The notes beneath the pieces are model-generated. The model was not told the origin of the DNA and searched no databases. It saw only the letters and a list, made by a program, of their open reading frames with translations. 64,000 bases of DNA from Bacillota bacterium. Its GTDB lineage: Bacteria > Bacillota > Bacilli > Alicyclobacillales > SLC66. The position numbers were made by a program, and so were the translations under genes. How positions within the stretch are numbered: the first letter of the stretch is position 1; every line of letters begins with the position of its first letter. The stretch is from assembly GCA_021821085.1 (NCBI GenBank), contig JAKACV010000003.1, positions 43,551 through 107,550 of the forward strand. Reading direction: 5' to 3'. This document shows positions 17,901 through 26,810 of this stretch, one piece after another.

Positions 17901-19323
17901 CAGTGATTTTTGGCGGAATTACTTTTTGTGGTGCAATTAATTCCGAAAAGGTCTCAATAATCTCACCGCGCCGCATTTTCACGCCCGCAATCTCGATTAA
18001 TTCGTGTTCAGCTGCTGAAAGACCTGTTGTTTCCGTGTCAAAAATAACATAGGTTGAATCGTCAGTAAGTGGTAGATCCTGCATTTGATATACAATCGTA
18101 TGTCCGATATCAATTAAGTTAATCTCCACACCATAGAGAACTTTTATTCCATACTTTTTTGCTGCAGCATAGGCATCCGGATATGCTTGAACAACTCCGT
18201 GGTCGGTAATCGCAATGGCTGAATGCCCATAAGCTTTCGCTGCAGCAACCAAATCACCCGCAGGAACCACCCCGTCAAGCGCACTCATTTGCGTATGAGC
18301 ATGAAGTTCAACTCTCGTCTCAGGTGCGTCATCACTCACAATTCCGGGCAAATACTCAGACAGATCGTTTATTTGGAGTACAAGTTCCTTTGCATACGTG
18401 TCATATTGAACAGATCCGCGCAAACGCAAATACAGCCCGTCAGCCAATGGTGGAAGCGGACTCTCTTTTTTCCCACTCTTAGAAAAGACCTTACACGTAA
18501 TCGAATCACTTTCATCAGTGAGAAAAAATTGACACAACTGTCGCCCATTTGACAAATCGCGCCACTCCACACCAAAAATGCGCCCTTCCACGACCACTCT
18601 GCGCATTTCATCTTGAATCGTACCCAAAGTGATCGCAGGATCATCAAATGTTTGCCCATACTCCATTTGACGAGAAGGACTCAGTGCACTTACTTCTTGG
18701 GTGGTAGCTGCCTGCAAACGCAGGACATTCTGATCTTGTTGCTCGATTTCCTGACGGAACGCAGCCACTCTCTGCCCATGATCCAGATCTGAGCAGAGAT
18801 CCACAATCAATGTTGATTTGTGAGCAAGAACACCAACAACTTCGCTTAGCCTACGATCAATCTGGCGCGTCTGCAAAAACTCAACCGCCCCAGCCACACG
18901 CATCTCAATTCGTCCCTCATTAAGCGATCGCCACTTTACTTGTTGTAATTCTCCACGAAGCACTGGCTCACGTTCCATCAGCAACCAAACTGCCGATGCC
19001 AAACACGATGCAAGATCGTCCACGCGCAAAAGAGAAAGTCCGGATTCTGCGGGATTAGAAACCCGTTCAATGAACACTTCTACTCCAGGTATTTGCAACT
19101 GTAAATATCGCCAACCACCTACAATATCAGTGACAGACAAAGAGCAGTTCCCATCTAGCAGCAGTCGAACAGAACGTGCCTGCTCCCGAACGCGAACATC
19201 TGTAATAAAGGGTAGCAAGGCATGAAATGATTCGTACTCCACGCGAATGGCGTCTGCAACAGGTTTAACAATCAACGGAAAAAATCCATCTGCAACATGT
19301 GGATCTAAAGATTCTTCTATCAC
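14995..19323 (-). CDS. polC: DNA polymerase III alpha subunit, Gram-positive type PolC
   Basis: Replicative DNA polymerase with built-in proofreading, 1442 residues. An OB domain lies near residues 235-335, followed by a PHP domain split by the exonuclease (VELHAHTQMSALDGVV, about 342). The DEDDh exonuclease starts at VIFDTETTGLSAAEHELIEIAG (about 423), and the polymerase core includes GSRGSVGSSFVATML and PDIDLNFSGEYQ (about 970). The protein ends in QLTLF, a classical beta-clamp binding motif at the extreme C-terminus. The start is GTG. In B. subtilis proS precedes polC; here rseP does. Confidence 0.97.
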   Translation of the reverse strand: MIEESLDPHVADGFFPLIVKPVADAIRVEYESFHALLPFITDVRVREQARSVRLLLDGNCSLSVTDIVGGWRYLQLQIPGVEVFIERVSNPAESGLSLLRVDDLASCLASAVWLLMEREPVLRGELQQVKWRSLNEGRIEMRVAGAVEFLQTRQIDRRLSEVVGVLAHKSTLIVDLCSDLDHGQRVAAFRQEIEQQDQNVLRLQAATTQEVSALSPSRQMEYGQTFDDPAITLGTIQDEMRRVVVEGRIFGVEWRDLSNGRQLCQFFLTDESDSITCKVFSKSGKKESPLPPLADGLYLRLRGSVQYDTYAKELVLQINDLSEYLPGIVSDDAPETRVELHAHTQMSALDGVVPAGDLVAAAKAYGHSAIAITDHGVVQAYPDAYAAAKKYGIKVLYGVEINLIDIGHTIVYQMQDLPLTDDSTYVIFDTETTGLSAAEHELIEIAGVKMRRGEIIETFSELIAPQKVIPPKITEITNITNEMVAGKKTVALVLPEFREFCEGAILVAHNAEFDLSFLSVQAAKHGVSPFLQPTIDTLGLARTLFPSDRNHRLKTLTQKFNVTLSQHHRALADSEATGRVFYKLLEVAKQEARVEGLADLSSFGAKGGDFARSRAYHATVLVKSQQGLRNLYKLISAAHIDYFYREPRTPRQLLKQYREGLLIGSGCKSGELFQALLRGKTDQELKSIMEFYDYMELQPLDHYAALVESGEVGSYDAVARYHLRLLAVADEVGKPVVATGDVHFLRDKDAIYREIIIHSAPGRKNAKTSGRQPALTFRTTQQMLDAFSHLGDRATEVVVANTREIANGIEDIRPLPDQVYPPNMEGAEDQVRTLAIRKAHQLYGDRLPEVVDGRLQKELHSIITNGFSVNYLIAHKLVTKSLQDGYIVGSRGSVGSSFVATMLDITEVNPLAPHYLCPTCHASEFILDGSIGSGFDLPDKLCSTCHIHMMKDGQDIPFETFLGFKGDKVPDIDLNFSGEYQARAHKYTEELFGADYVYRAGTISTIADKTAFGYVRKWAEDQGKTLRLAEMQRLVAGCTGIKRTTGQHPGGLIIVPNDYEIYDFCPIQYPADDRNAEMRTTHFDFHAIHDNLLKLDILGHDDPTVLRMLQDITGIDARQVPVDDPQVYALFCGTEPLGVSSQAIRSQTGTYGIPEFGTKFVRQMLEDTKPNTFADLVRISGLSHGTDVWLNNAQELIRQQTAPLNQVICCRDDIMVYLIYQGLDPSRAFKIMESVRKGKGLTDDDEKYMQSFNVSDWYMDSCRKIKYMFPKAHAAAYVLNAVRIAYFKVHEPLSFYAAYFTVRAEDFELELMARGPDAIAERLDEIESKGITASPKEKSLQTVLEVSLEMTRRGFCFHSLELYDSDATRFLVRDHGLLPPFSATSGIGEAAAKNIVAARGTTPFLSMEDLQNRAHLSKTVIELLQQFGCLEGLPESNQLTLF

Positions 19324-19361
19324 CGTTTACAACGTCCTCCACCCAATTTTCCAGCCATCTT

Positions 19362-20624
19362 TTAAAACAACTGCGTCACATCCAAATATGTTCGCACTAC
19401 AGTGAGCGCGATAATCACAACAAAGCCAATTGCATGAACGAGGTACTCCTTGCGCGGATCAATCGGACGACCACGAACAAATTCAACAAGTAAAAATAAC
19501 AATCGACTCCCATCAAGCGGGGGAATTGGCAACAAATTGAGAATCGCCAAGTTGAGACTCAAGAGAGCAGTCAAATTCACCAAATTGAGCATTCCCAATT
19601 GCGCTTGCTGTCCGATAATCGCCACGATTTTTACAGGACCTGCCGAATCCTTTACAAATGCATTGCGATGAGTAAAGAGCGTGCCAAAACTGTTGTAAAT
19701 CAGCTGCGAGTAGACGGCGGTTTGCTTAACTCCTCCAACGGTGGCCGGAATCACCCCGTGTGTCACAATTGGCGAGATGCCAATGAAGCCAATTCCACTT
19801 TTGCGCTCACGAGGTGTGACCGTCAATATTTTTTGCGCGCCGCCTCGTAACACAGAGACCGCCAAGTGATCTTTAGGATGTTGTTGAATGTCTCCTACAA
19901 GTTGCGACCAATTCGTCACTGGCTGACCATCGACACGTTCAATCACGTCACCAGTCTGAATTCCAGCCCTTGCCGCTGGTGATCCCGGCATAACAGAGGC
20001 TACTTGTGGCGGATTGGTCACAACACCGATAGACCCAAGAACAATAGCAAACAGCACCATCGCCAATAGGACATTCATAAGCGGCCCTGCCAAAATAATC
20101 AACATTCGAGCAAGCAATGGTTTTTGTGACATCTGACGATCCGGCGGAGCAAGGGCAATGCGATCCTTCCCGTTGATAAGAAAAGCGCGCCGGGCAATTG
20201 GAAACTCACGAAATCCATCAGGAAGTTCAAGCGCCATTTTATACAATTTGGCCATATCGACAAACATCAACTTTCCTGTCAATCCATCCGGCACATCATC
20301 AGGATCGCCAATCTCCGTAATGGCTCCTTCATCGTTTAGATGAACAGCGATTGTTTCTCCTAACTTAAAGAATTGGTCTTGTGGCATATCTCCAGCCAAC
20401 TGGACATAACCACCAAGCGGAAAGAGCCGAATTGAATATTCGGTCTCACCCCTACCAAAGCGGAAAATGGGCGGGCCAAATCCGATCGCAAACTTCGGAA
20501 CAAGCACGCCCGCTTTCTTTGCCACAATGAAGTGCCCAAATTCATGAATCGTCACTAGCACCAGGAACACCACGACGACTCCGAGAACGGACTTTAATCC
20601 GCCCGCTAAGACGCCAGCGATCAC
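19362..20624 (-). CDS. rseP: Site-2 intramembrane metalloprotease RseP/RasP
   Basis: A membrane zinc protease that cleaves transmembrane substrates such as anti-sigma factors and leftover signal peptides. The 420 residues show the zinc motif in VTIHEFGHFIVAKKAGV (about residue 25), a PDZ domain (about 205-280, SPAARAGIQTGDVIERVDGQPV) and the third ligand in NLLPIPPLDGSRLLFLLVEF (about 360) near the C-terminal membrane segments. It overlaps dxr by four bases and belongs to the uppS-cdsA-dxr-rseP-polC unit. Confidence 0.94.
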   Translation of the reverse strand: MIAGVLAGGLKSVLGVVVVFLVLVTIHEFGHFIVAKKAGVLVPKFAIGFGPPIFRFGRGETEYSIRLFPLGGYVQLAGDMPQDQFFKLGETIAVHLNDEGAITEIGDPDDVPDGLTGKLMFVDMAKLYKMALELPDGFREFPIARRAFLINGKDRIALAPPDRQMSQKPLLARMLIILAGPLMNVLLAMVLFAIVLGSIGVVTNPPQVASVMPGSPAARAGIQTGDVIERVDGQPVTNWSQLVGDIQQHPKDHLAVSVLRGGAQKILTVTPRERKSGIGFIGISPIVTHGVIPATVGGVKQTAVYSQLIYNSFGTLFTHRNAFVKDSAGPVKIVAIIGQQAQLGMLNLVNLTALLSLNLAILNLLPIPPLDGSRLLFLLVEFVRGRPIDPRKEYLVHAIGFVVIIALTVVRTYLDVTQLF

Positions 20625-21787
20625 ACTTTTTGCCCCCTTTTCGCGATCAGTAGTTGCGCTGTTTTGCGTGCAAACTGATCTGCTGTAAAAATTTCGTCAA
20701 GTCCAAACGTCGATTCCGGTTGATGTTGTTCAACCACGCGTTGCACGATGTCTAGAATGTCCAAATAACCAATTTTCCCCTCAAGAAAAGCCCAGACAGC
20801 TATTTCATTAGCCGCATTCATCACTGCGGGATATGTCTTTTGGGCACGTCCACAGTCAAAAGCCAACTTTATTGCAGGAAAAGTATCATAATCAGGTGCT
20901 TCAAACGTCAACTCTGAAATATGAGACCAATTCAATCGCTTCCACTGAGACGCGAGTCTTCCTTTCTCACCCAAAAGGGCAAACTGAATCGGAATTCGCA
21001 TATCCGGTGTCCCTAATTGTGCTAAAATCGCCCCATCGCGAAACTGCACCATCGAATGAACAACGCTCTGCGGATGTACGAGTACCTCAATATCACTGTA
21101 GGGGACATCGAACAAATAATGTGCTTCAATGACCTCCAGCCCTTTATTCATAAGAGTAGACGAATCGATGGTAATTTTCGCCCCCATCGACCACGTCGGA
21201 TGTGTGAGCGCATCTTGTACAGATACCTGTCGTAAATTCTCTACACTTGTCCCGCGAAACGGTCCCCCGGATGCCGTTACAATCAGTTTCTCGATCTCTT
21301 CCCTGTTCGCCCCCTGCAAACATTGAGCAATCGCAGAATGCTCAGAATCAACAGGAATGATCTGCACCTGATGATCTCGCGCAGCCTCAACCACAATATC
21401 TCCCGCTGCCACTAACGTCTCCTTATTCGCGAGGGCGACATCACAACCAGCCTCAATCGCGCGTAAAGTTGGTCGAATCCCCGCCGCACCGACTAGAGCA
21501 TTTAACAATAGGGTAGATTCCTGCAACGACGCTGCAGTTAGCAATGCCTGCTCTCCATGTCCAACTTCTGTAAACGGACATTTAGCACGAACGAGTTCTG
21601 CCTGCTCAGGAGAACGGACAGCTACATACTGCGGGTGAAATTCTTCGACAAGGCGTATCAACTCATCTATTCTGTTATAGGAGGACATCGCGATAACTCG
21701 TAGTTCTTCAGAGTTCGATCGCACCACGTCTAGCGCCTGTCGACCGATAGAGCCTGTAACCCCTAGAACCGACATGCACTTCGTCAT
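20621..21787 (-). CDS. dxr: 1-deoxy-D-xylulose-5-phosphate reductoisomerase
   Basis: Second enzyme of the MEP isoprenoid pathway; makes 2-C-methylerythritol 4-phosphate with NADPH. The N-terminal NADPH site is VLGVTGSIGRQALDVV. The metal and substrate residues are in IPVDSEHSAIAQCL (about 145), TASGGPFRG, and MNKGLEVIEAHYLFD with the substrate-binding lysine. The ATG chosen gives MTKCMSVLGV with GGGGTGA 4 bases upstream; a TTG six codons earlier overlaps the cdsA stop and is possible. The neighbours uppS and cdsA use or follow its isoprenoid products. Confidence 0.95.
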   Translation of the reverse strand: MTKCMSVLGVTGSIGRQALDVVRSNSEELRVIAMSSYNRIDELIRLVEEFHPQYVAVRSPEQAELVRAKCPFTEVGHGEQALLTAASLQESTLLLNALVGAAGIRPTLRAIEAGCDVALANKETLVAAGDIVVEAARDHQVQIIPVDSEHSAIAQCLQGANREEIEKLIVTASGGPFRGTSVENLRQVSVQDALTHPTWSMGAKITIDSSTLMNKGLEVIEAHYLFDVPYSDIEVLVHPQSVVHSMVQFRDGAILAQLGTPDMRIPIQFALLGEKGRLASQWKRLNWSHISELTFEAPDYDTFPAIKLAFDCGRAQKTYPAVMNAANEIAVWAFLEGKIGYLDILDIVQRVVEQHQPESTFGLDEIFTADQFARKTAQLLIAKRGQKV

Positions 21788-21801
21788 CGCTTCACCCCAT
21801 T

Positions 21802-22587
21802 TCAAACATGCGGAAATATCCAGATAATCAAATGATACGCGATTGGCGCTGCCAAGAGCAAGCTATCAAAACGATCCAAAATTCCACCGTGTCCCGGCAA
21901 GAGCCAACCTGAGTCCTTTACCGCATAATGTCGCTTCAGAGCCGATTCAACCAAATCTCCTAGTTGTCCGGCAATTGAAGTCGCAGCTCCTACCAGACCT
22001 AACAAAACGAGCTTATGTACCTCATGCTCAAATAAGAACCAACCTGCAAGCGGAGTCATCAGAGTAGCAAATACAAATCCTCCAAACGCCCCAGATACCG
22101 TTTTCTTAGGACTGACCTCAGGCAATAATTTCCTCCCACCGAAGGCCCGTCCAATAAAAAAGGCGCCTGTATCCGTTGACCATATTGCAATAAACACCAG
22201 TAATACCCAACCAAACCCGTGCGTCAAATCACGCAAATCAAGCATCATACGAAATGCATAACTTGAATAAAGGGCGGCCGCAAATAGCATACCCGCCCCT
22301 GCAAATGAGAACTGTTCTCTGCGCAAAATCGTCACAATCAGAAGCGCATAAAACAGTACATACCAAAATTGTTCAAACTGACCCCACATCACCATAAGCA
22401 CCGTAAAGGTCACTGCGATTACATTTTCCGCACTTGTCATACGAACCTTCATCATGGCGCCAATCTCAAGCGTAATTACTGCCGCAATCGCTGCAAACAA
22501 GATCGCAAGCCATACTCCGCCAAGAAATATAGCAAATATCACCAAAATGGCACCCAAAATCGCGGTTACCACACGTTGGCGCAGCAT
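21802..22587 (-). CDS. cdsA: Phosphatidate cytidylyltransferase
   Basis: Integral membrane enzyme that makes CDP-diacylglycerol for phospholipid synthesis. The 261 residues contain several hydrophobic spans and the family signature near the C-terminus (SALKRHYAVKDSGWLLPGHGGILDRFDS, about 215-242), plus VSPKKTVSGAFGG with the conserved Ser-Lys-Thr. GAGGTGA lies just upstream of the ATG. It sits between uppS and dxr. Confidence 0.94.
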   Translation of the reverse strand: MLRQRVVTAILGAILVIFAIFLGGVWLAILFAAIAAVITLEIGAMMKVRMTSAENVIAVTFTVLMVMWGQFEQFWYVLFYALLIVTILRREQFSFAGAGMLFAAALYSSYAFRMMLDLRDLTHGFGWVLLVFIAIWSTDTGAFFIGRAFGGRKLLPEVSPKKTVSGAFGGFVFATLMTPLAGWFLFEHEVHKLVLLGLVGAATSIAGQLGDLVESALKRHYAVKDSGWLLPGHGGILDRFDSLLLAAPIAYHLIIWIFPHV

Positions 22588-22596
22588 GCTGTCACC

Positions 22597-23373
22597 TCAT
22601 TTCAATCCGCCAAAACGGCGTTCCCGAGCTACAAAGGCCTGGATTGCCGAATAAAAATGTTTACGCGTAAATTCCGGCCACATAACATCTACAAACACAA
22701 ATTCTGAGTAAGCGATTTGCCAGAGTAAAAAATTGCTGATTCGTTGATCTCCTGCAGTTCGGATCAACAAATCCGGATCTGGAAGACCCGCCGTATCCAT
22801 CGCATTGGACACCATATCTTCATCAATTTCAGCAACAGCAATCTCGTTCTTCTGGATTCGTGAAGCAATATGTTGTACCGCTTTCACGATTTCCCAGCGA
22901 CTCCCATAATTCAGGGCAAACTGAACAACAAGACCGGAACAAGTCTTCGTGCTTTCCAGTGCACGCGCGATGGTCACCTGTGTTGCTTGCGGTAGTTGAG
23001 AAGGCTCCCCAAGTATTCTGATATGAACATTGCGTGCAACAAGTTCCCCAATATCCAATTGGAAAAATTCATCAACCAGCTGCCATAAATAGTTAATTTC
23101 GTGGTGCGGCCTCTTCCAATTCTCTGTGGAAAACGAGTATAACGTAAGAACCTTAATCCCCCAATCATCCGCAGCACGAATCACATCACGCATTGCAAGC
23201 ATCCCGGCGTGATGCCCAGCCGCACGCGGCAATGCCCTTTTACGCGCCCAACGACCATTGCCATCCATAATCAGGGCGACATGAGAGGGAATCTCCTCTG
23301 AGCGACACGGTCTATCTGCCTCTATGCGACCTACCCTTTTTCTGCGGAATACGCCTTTCCACACTGGAAACAT
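22597..23373 (-). CDS. uppS: Isoprenyl transferase (undecaprenyl diphosphate synthase)
   Basis: Cis-prenyltransferase that condenses IPP onto FPP to give the C55 lipid carrier of cell-wall synthesis. The 258-residue protein carries VALIMDGNGRWARKRALPR (about residue 32) with the catalytic Asp, LTLYSFSTENWKRP (about 77) and the C-terminal DLLIRTAGDQRISNFLLWQIAYSEFVF. A slightly extended basic N-terminus (FRRKRVGRIEADRP) precedes the core. The ribosome site GGAGGAAAACGGC is good. frr lies 31 bases upstream. Confidence 0.95.
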   Translation of the reverse strand: MFPVWKGVFRRKRVGRIEADRPCRSEEIPSHVALIMDGNGRWARKRALPRAAGHHAGMLAMRDVIRAADDWGIKVLTLYSFSTENWKRPHHEINYLWQLVDEFFQLDIGELVARNVHIRILGEPSQLPQATQVTIARALESTKTCSGLVVQFALNYGSRWEIVKAVQHIASRIQKNEIAVAEIDEDMVSNAMDTAGLPDPDLLIRTAGDQRISNFLLWQIAYSEFVFVDVMWPEFTRKHFYSAIQAFVARERRFGGLK

Positions 23374-23404
23374 GCCGTTTTCCTCCAGAACCCCCAGCAG
23401 TCAT

Positions 23405-23962
23405 TTAAACTTCGAGCAACTCTTTTTCCTTTTGTTGTAACAACCGCTCAACTTCAGCTACCGTTTTATCGGTAACCTCCTGAATCTGCTCTTGCAATCT
23501 ACGACTTTCATCTTCGGAGAGCGCAGCCTGTTTCTCAGCCTTTTTGATCTCCTCATTGTTATCACGGCGAACATTGCGAACAGCTACTCGCGACTCTTCA
23601 GCCATCTTTTTAATTACTTTAGTCAATTCCACACGTCGTTCAGCAGTTAATTGAGGAATTGCCAAACGAATGACAACCCCATCATTCGACGGTGTTAACC
23701 CGAGATCAGACTTTTGAATCGCTCGCTCAATCTCACCGATCGTATTCTTATCCCACGGCTGAATGACTAGAAGCCGCGACTCAGGAACAGTAATGTTCGC
23801 CATCTGATTAAGCGGCGTGGGCGATCCATAATACTCAACCGTAATTTTATCGAGAAGCGCTGTCGTCGCTCTTCCGGCTCGAACAGATGCAAAATCACGA
23901 CGCAAGGCCACCAGACATTTATCCATCCGCTCCTTCGCGGATTTTACATAATCTTCGCTCAC
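23405..23962 (-). CDS. frr: Ribosome recycling factor
   Basis: Splits post-termination ribosomes with EF-G. The 185-residue product matches RRF over its full length, including [38 protein letters not shown] and the C-terminal helical bundle. A GTG start overlaps the pyrH stop by four bases, a conserved coupling in Firmicutes. Confidence 0.97.
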   Translation of the reverse strand: MSEDYVKSAKERMDKCLVALRRDFASVRAGRATTALLDKITVEYYGSPTPLNQMANITVPESRLLVIQPWDKNTIGEIERAIQKSDLGLTPSNDGVVIRLAIPQLTAERRVELTKVIKKMAEESRVAVRNVRRDNNEEIKKAEKQAALSEDESRRLQEQIQEVTDKTVAEVERLLQQKEKELLEV

Positions 23963-24687
23963 TCTATATCCCTCCGAACAATCGTGCCAATTGACTCACC
24001 AAGTACCGCGCGACGAATATTTCCTGCTTCCGTTATCGAAAACACAAGGATTGGGATATCATTATCCATACACAAAGACGTTGCCGTTGCATCCATCACG
24101 CCTAACCCTTGGCTTAATACTGTCATAAAGTTTAATGTATCATACTTTGTTGCACTAGGAACCTTTTGGGGATCCGCATTATACACACCGTCCACACCAT
24201 TTTTAGCCATGAGTATGACGTCCGCTTCAATTTCCGCCGCCCGCAATGCAGCCGCTGTATCAGTTGTAAAAAACGGATTGCCCGTTCCACCCGCAAAAAT
24301 GACGACTCGACCCTTTTCCAAATGACGCATCGCCCTACGTCTTATATACGGCTCGGCAACTTGTCGCATTTCAATTGATGTCTGTACTCGCGTCACCACA
24401 GCTAGTCGCTCTAAGGCATCTTGCAAAGCGAGAGCATTTAAAACAGTCGCGATCATCCCCATATAGTCCGCGTGTGCTCGCTCCATTCCCTCTCCACTCG
24501 CAGAAGCTCCACGCCAAATATTTCCGCCTCCGACAACAACCGAAACTTGTACGCCGAGTTCTGTAATCTCGCGAATCTGTTCCGCAACCGAACGAAGGAC
24601 ATCGGACGATATGCCAAAGCCACCTTCACCCGCAAGCGCCTCGCCACTTAGTTTTAGAACGACTCGCTGATATTTTATCTTGCTCAT
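23959..24687 (-). CDS. pyrH: UMP kinase
   Basis: Hexameric amino-acid-kinase-fold enzyme that phosphorylates UMP to UDP. The 242 residues show [18 protein letters not shown] at the N-terminus, [10 protein letters not shown] (about 50), [23 protein letters not shown] (about 130) and [18 protein letters not shown] precedes the ATG. A terminator separates it from tsf, although both are often expressed together. Confidence 0.97.
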   Translation of the reverse strand: MSKIKYQRVVLKLSGEALAGEGGFGISSDVLRSVAEQIREITELGVQVSVVVGGGNIWRGASASGEGMERAHADYMGMIATVLNALALQDALERLAVVTRVQTSIEMRQVAEPYIRRRAMRHLEKGRVVIFAGGTGNPFFTTDTAAALRAAEIEADVILMAKNGVDGVYNADPQKVPSATKYDTLNFMTVLSQGLGVMDATATSLCMDNDIPILVFSITEAGNIRRAVLGESIGTIVRRDIE

Positions 24688-24735
24688 ACAGACCTCCCTA
24701 ACCCAACCCTTTTAGACAAATAATATAGTTGATAC

Positions 24736-24760
24736 GAAAAGGGAACACTTTCGTGCCCCC
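24736..24760 (-). terminator. Rho-independent terminator after tsf
   Basis: On the minus strand GGGGGCAC-GAAA-GTGTTCCC forms an 8-bp stem (two G-T pairs) with a GAAA tetraloop, followed by TTTTCG. It lies 7 bases past the tsf stop. Confidence 0.8.
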
Positions 24761-24766
24761 CTGAAC

Positions 24767-25417
24767 TCATTTTTTCACCTGTGCCATTACCTCAGCCACA
24801 AAGTCATCCTCTTTGCGTTCAATTCCCTCACCCATCTCATATCGAGTGAAGCGACGAATCGAGATATTTTCACCAATCTTTCCAACTTTAGAAGCCACTA
24901 AATTGGCCACAGTCACAGATGGATCCTTCACAAAAGGTTGATCAAGCAAGCATTGATCGCGCAGGAATTTATCAATCTTCCCCGATACAATCTTATCAAC
25001 AATTTGCTCAGGTTTACCTTCATTCAGTGTTTGCTGACGAAAGATTTCTGTTTCTCGCAAGACGATTTCTTCTGGGATGTCTTCACGCCGCAAATACTCC
25101 GGTCGAGAAGCTGCAATATGCATGGCAATATCCTTACAGAGTGCACGAAATTCATCTGTCTTTGCTACAAAGTCCGTTTCACAATTCACTTCGACAAGCA
25201 CCCCAATGCGCCCACCTGCATGAATGTAGGACTCAACTACGCCTTCGGCTGCAACCCGTCCTGCCTTCTTGGCAGCAGATGCCAATCCTTGTTCGCGCAA
25301 AAACTCAATTGCCTTTTCTAAGTCGCCGCCAGTTTCCGCCAACGCCTTTTTGCAATTTAACATCCCAGCGCCCGTCTTTTGACGCAACTCTTTCACCTGT
25401 TCTGCCGTTACCGCCAC
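24767..25417 (-). CDS. tsf: Elongation factor Ts (short form)
   Basis: Nucleotide exchange factor of EF-Tu. The N-terminal UBA-like domain ([22 protein letters not shown]) and the core with [20 protein letters not shown] are clear. At 216 residues it is the short type, lacking much of the second core subdomain found in the longer E. coli and B. subtilis proteins. The start is placed at a GTG ([11 protein letters not shown]) with AAGGGG about 9 bases upstream; the track start three codons earlier would sit on that site. Confidence 0.95.
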   Translation of the reverse strand: MAVTAEQVKELRQKTGAGMLNCKKALAETGGDLEKAIEFLREQGLASAAKKAGRVAAEGVVESYIHAGGRIGVLVEVNCETDFVAKTDEFRALCKDIAMHIAASRPEYLRREDIPEEIVLRETEIFRQQTLNEGKPEQIVDKIVSGKIDKFLRDQCLLDQPFVKDPSVTVANLVASKVGKIGENISIRRFTRYEMGEGIERKEDDFVAEVMAQVKK

Positions 25418-25476
25418 AATACACACCCCTTGAACACTAGCTTATCATCATTTCATTTCTAACCTACAGTTCATCA

Positions 25477-26178
25477 TTAGGAAGCTGATTCTTCGTCACC
25501 TTGCTTGCCTTCAAGCACAGCGTCCGCCATTTTACCGCACAGAAGTTTCACCGCACGAATCGCGTCGTCATTACCTGGGATCACATAATCAATTTCATCA
25601 GGATCACAGTTCGTATCTACTATACCAACGATCGGAATTCCCAATTTGCGTGCTTCCGCCACCGCAATCCGCTCTTTACGCGGATCAATAATAAAGAGTG
25701 CCCCAGGCATTCTCTTCATATCCTTAATGCCACCCAAAAACTTTTCAAGACGCTCTTTCTCTTTGCGCAACAAAATAACTTCTTTTTTAGGCAGAACCTC
25801 AAACGTTCCGTCCATTTCCATCGTTTCAAGCGTCCGTAAACGTTCGATTCTCTTTTGAATCGTGCTAAAGTTTGTTAAAGTTCCACCAAGCCAACGTTGG
25901 TTTACATAGTAACCGCCACAACGCAGTGCTTCATCGTGGACAGATTCTTGAGCTTGTTTTTTGGTGCCAACGAAAAGTAATTCTTTCCCTTCAGCAGCCA
26001 TACTCCGCACAAAGTTATACGCTTCTTCGACCTTTTTAACGGTTTTTTGTAAATCAATAATGTATATGCCATTGCGCTCCGTAAAAATATAACGATCCAT
26101 CTTCGGGTTCCAACGACGTGTTTGATGCCCAAAATGAACACCTGCTTCTAATAGTTGTTTCATGGAAATAACAGCCAC
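25477..26178 (-). CDS. rpsB: 30S ribosomal protein S2
   Basis: Small-subunit protein between head and body that also helps recruit S1-like factors. The sequence [26 protein letters not shown] and the motifs [27 protein letters not shown] are diagnostic. I chose GTG ([10 protein letters not shown]) because AGGAG lies 7 bases upstream; the ATG two codons earlier abuts it. The product is 233 residues. tsf follows after 59 bases, the universal order. Confidence 0.96.
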   Translation of the reverse strand: MAVISMKQLLEAGVHFGHQTRRWNPKMDRYIFTERNGIYIIDLQKTVKKVEEAYNFVRSMAAEGKELLFVGTKKQAQESVHDEALRCGGYYVNQRWLGGTLTNFSTIQKRIERLRTLETMEMDGTFEVLPKKEVILLRKEKERLEKFLGGIKDMKRMPGALFIIDPRKERIAVAEARKLGIPIVGIVDTNCDPDEIDYVIPGNDDAIRAVKLLCGKMADAVLEGKQGDEESAS

Positions 26179-26283
26179 ATTCATTCTCCTCTCAAGTTTT
26201 CCCTCCGTCTACTTCCTCAACGAGATCCCCTGCTCCGCAGACTTAACCTGTTTCCATAGACGTGTGAATTTTCACCTGTAAAA

Positions 26284-26313
26284 GTATAACACTAAAACAT
26301 GACTTGCAGCAAG
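26284..26313 (-). promoter_or_regulatory. Sigma-A-type promoter of rpsB-tsf
   Basis: Minus-strand TTGCTG, 18-base spacer, TATACT. It leaves a leader of about 100 bases before rpsB, long enough for an S2-binding regulatory RNA such as the known rpsB leaders. Confidence 0.6.
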
Positions 26314-26333
26314 TGACCTAGCTGAATCAGCAA

Positions 26334-26810
26334 CTATGGGGTTGCAGTTAACGCTACAATTATTTCGGGAATATTTTCATTTTTATAGAAACGATAGTGA
26401 CCCGCATGAATAAAGGGTTCGTTTTTGGCTAGACGAGTAAACATAGACGCCGCACCAATGACTCCCTGTTGTTGCAACAAAGCACCAACTTGATCAACCG
26501 TCATACCAGAGTTGATCGTTACCTTTACTGCCGTCTTGGTTGTTGTGACCGCTTGGGCAAGCCCATTTGGCTGATTTTGTTTGATTTTCATTCTGGCAGT
26601 CAGTTCATTCTTAGTAACCAGCAATTCCTGTTGCAACTGTGCAGCATGTGCCGTTACTGCAGTTAACTTTGTCTGCAAATGTTGCATCTGAATATTTAAT
26701 CCAGTGACATCCACCGTCTGAGGTGCTGCGTGCGGAGTGATCAAGAAAATAAAGGCACCGAGTAAAAGTCCTACGCCAATCCCGTTTACAAAGATCGCGC
26801 GCAGCATCAT
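26334..26810 (-). CDS. Membrane-anchored protein with MltG/YceG-like domain
   Basis: A 158-residue protein with an N-terminal membrane segment (IFVNGIGVGLLLGAFIFLI), a coiled-coil stretch (about residues 38-75, QMQHLQTKLTAVTAHAAQLQQELL) and a C-terminal domain: VTINSGMTVDQVGALLQQQGVIGAASMFTRLA then GHYRFYKN. That domain resembles the LysM-like N-terminal part of the MltG/YceG transglycosylases, but the catalytic region is absent. The ATG overlaps the end of the SwrB-like gene, making it the last gene of the flagellar operon. Function unknown; a wall-binding or regulatory role is a guess. Confidence 0.7.
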   Translation of the reverse strand: MMLRAIFVNGIGVGLLLGAFIFLITPHAAPQTVDVTGLNIQMQHLQTKLTAVTAHAAQLQQELLVTKNELTARMKIKQNQPNGLAQAVTTTKTAVKVTINSGMTVDQVGALLQQQGVIGAASMFTRLAKNEPFIHAGHYRFYKNENIPEIIVALTATP

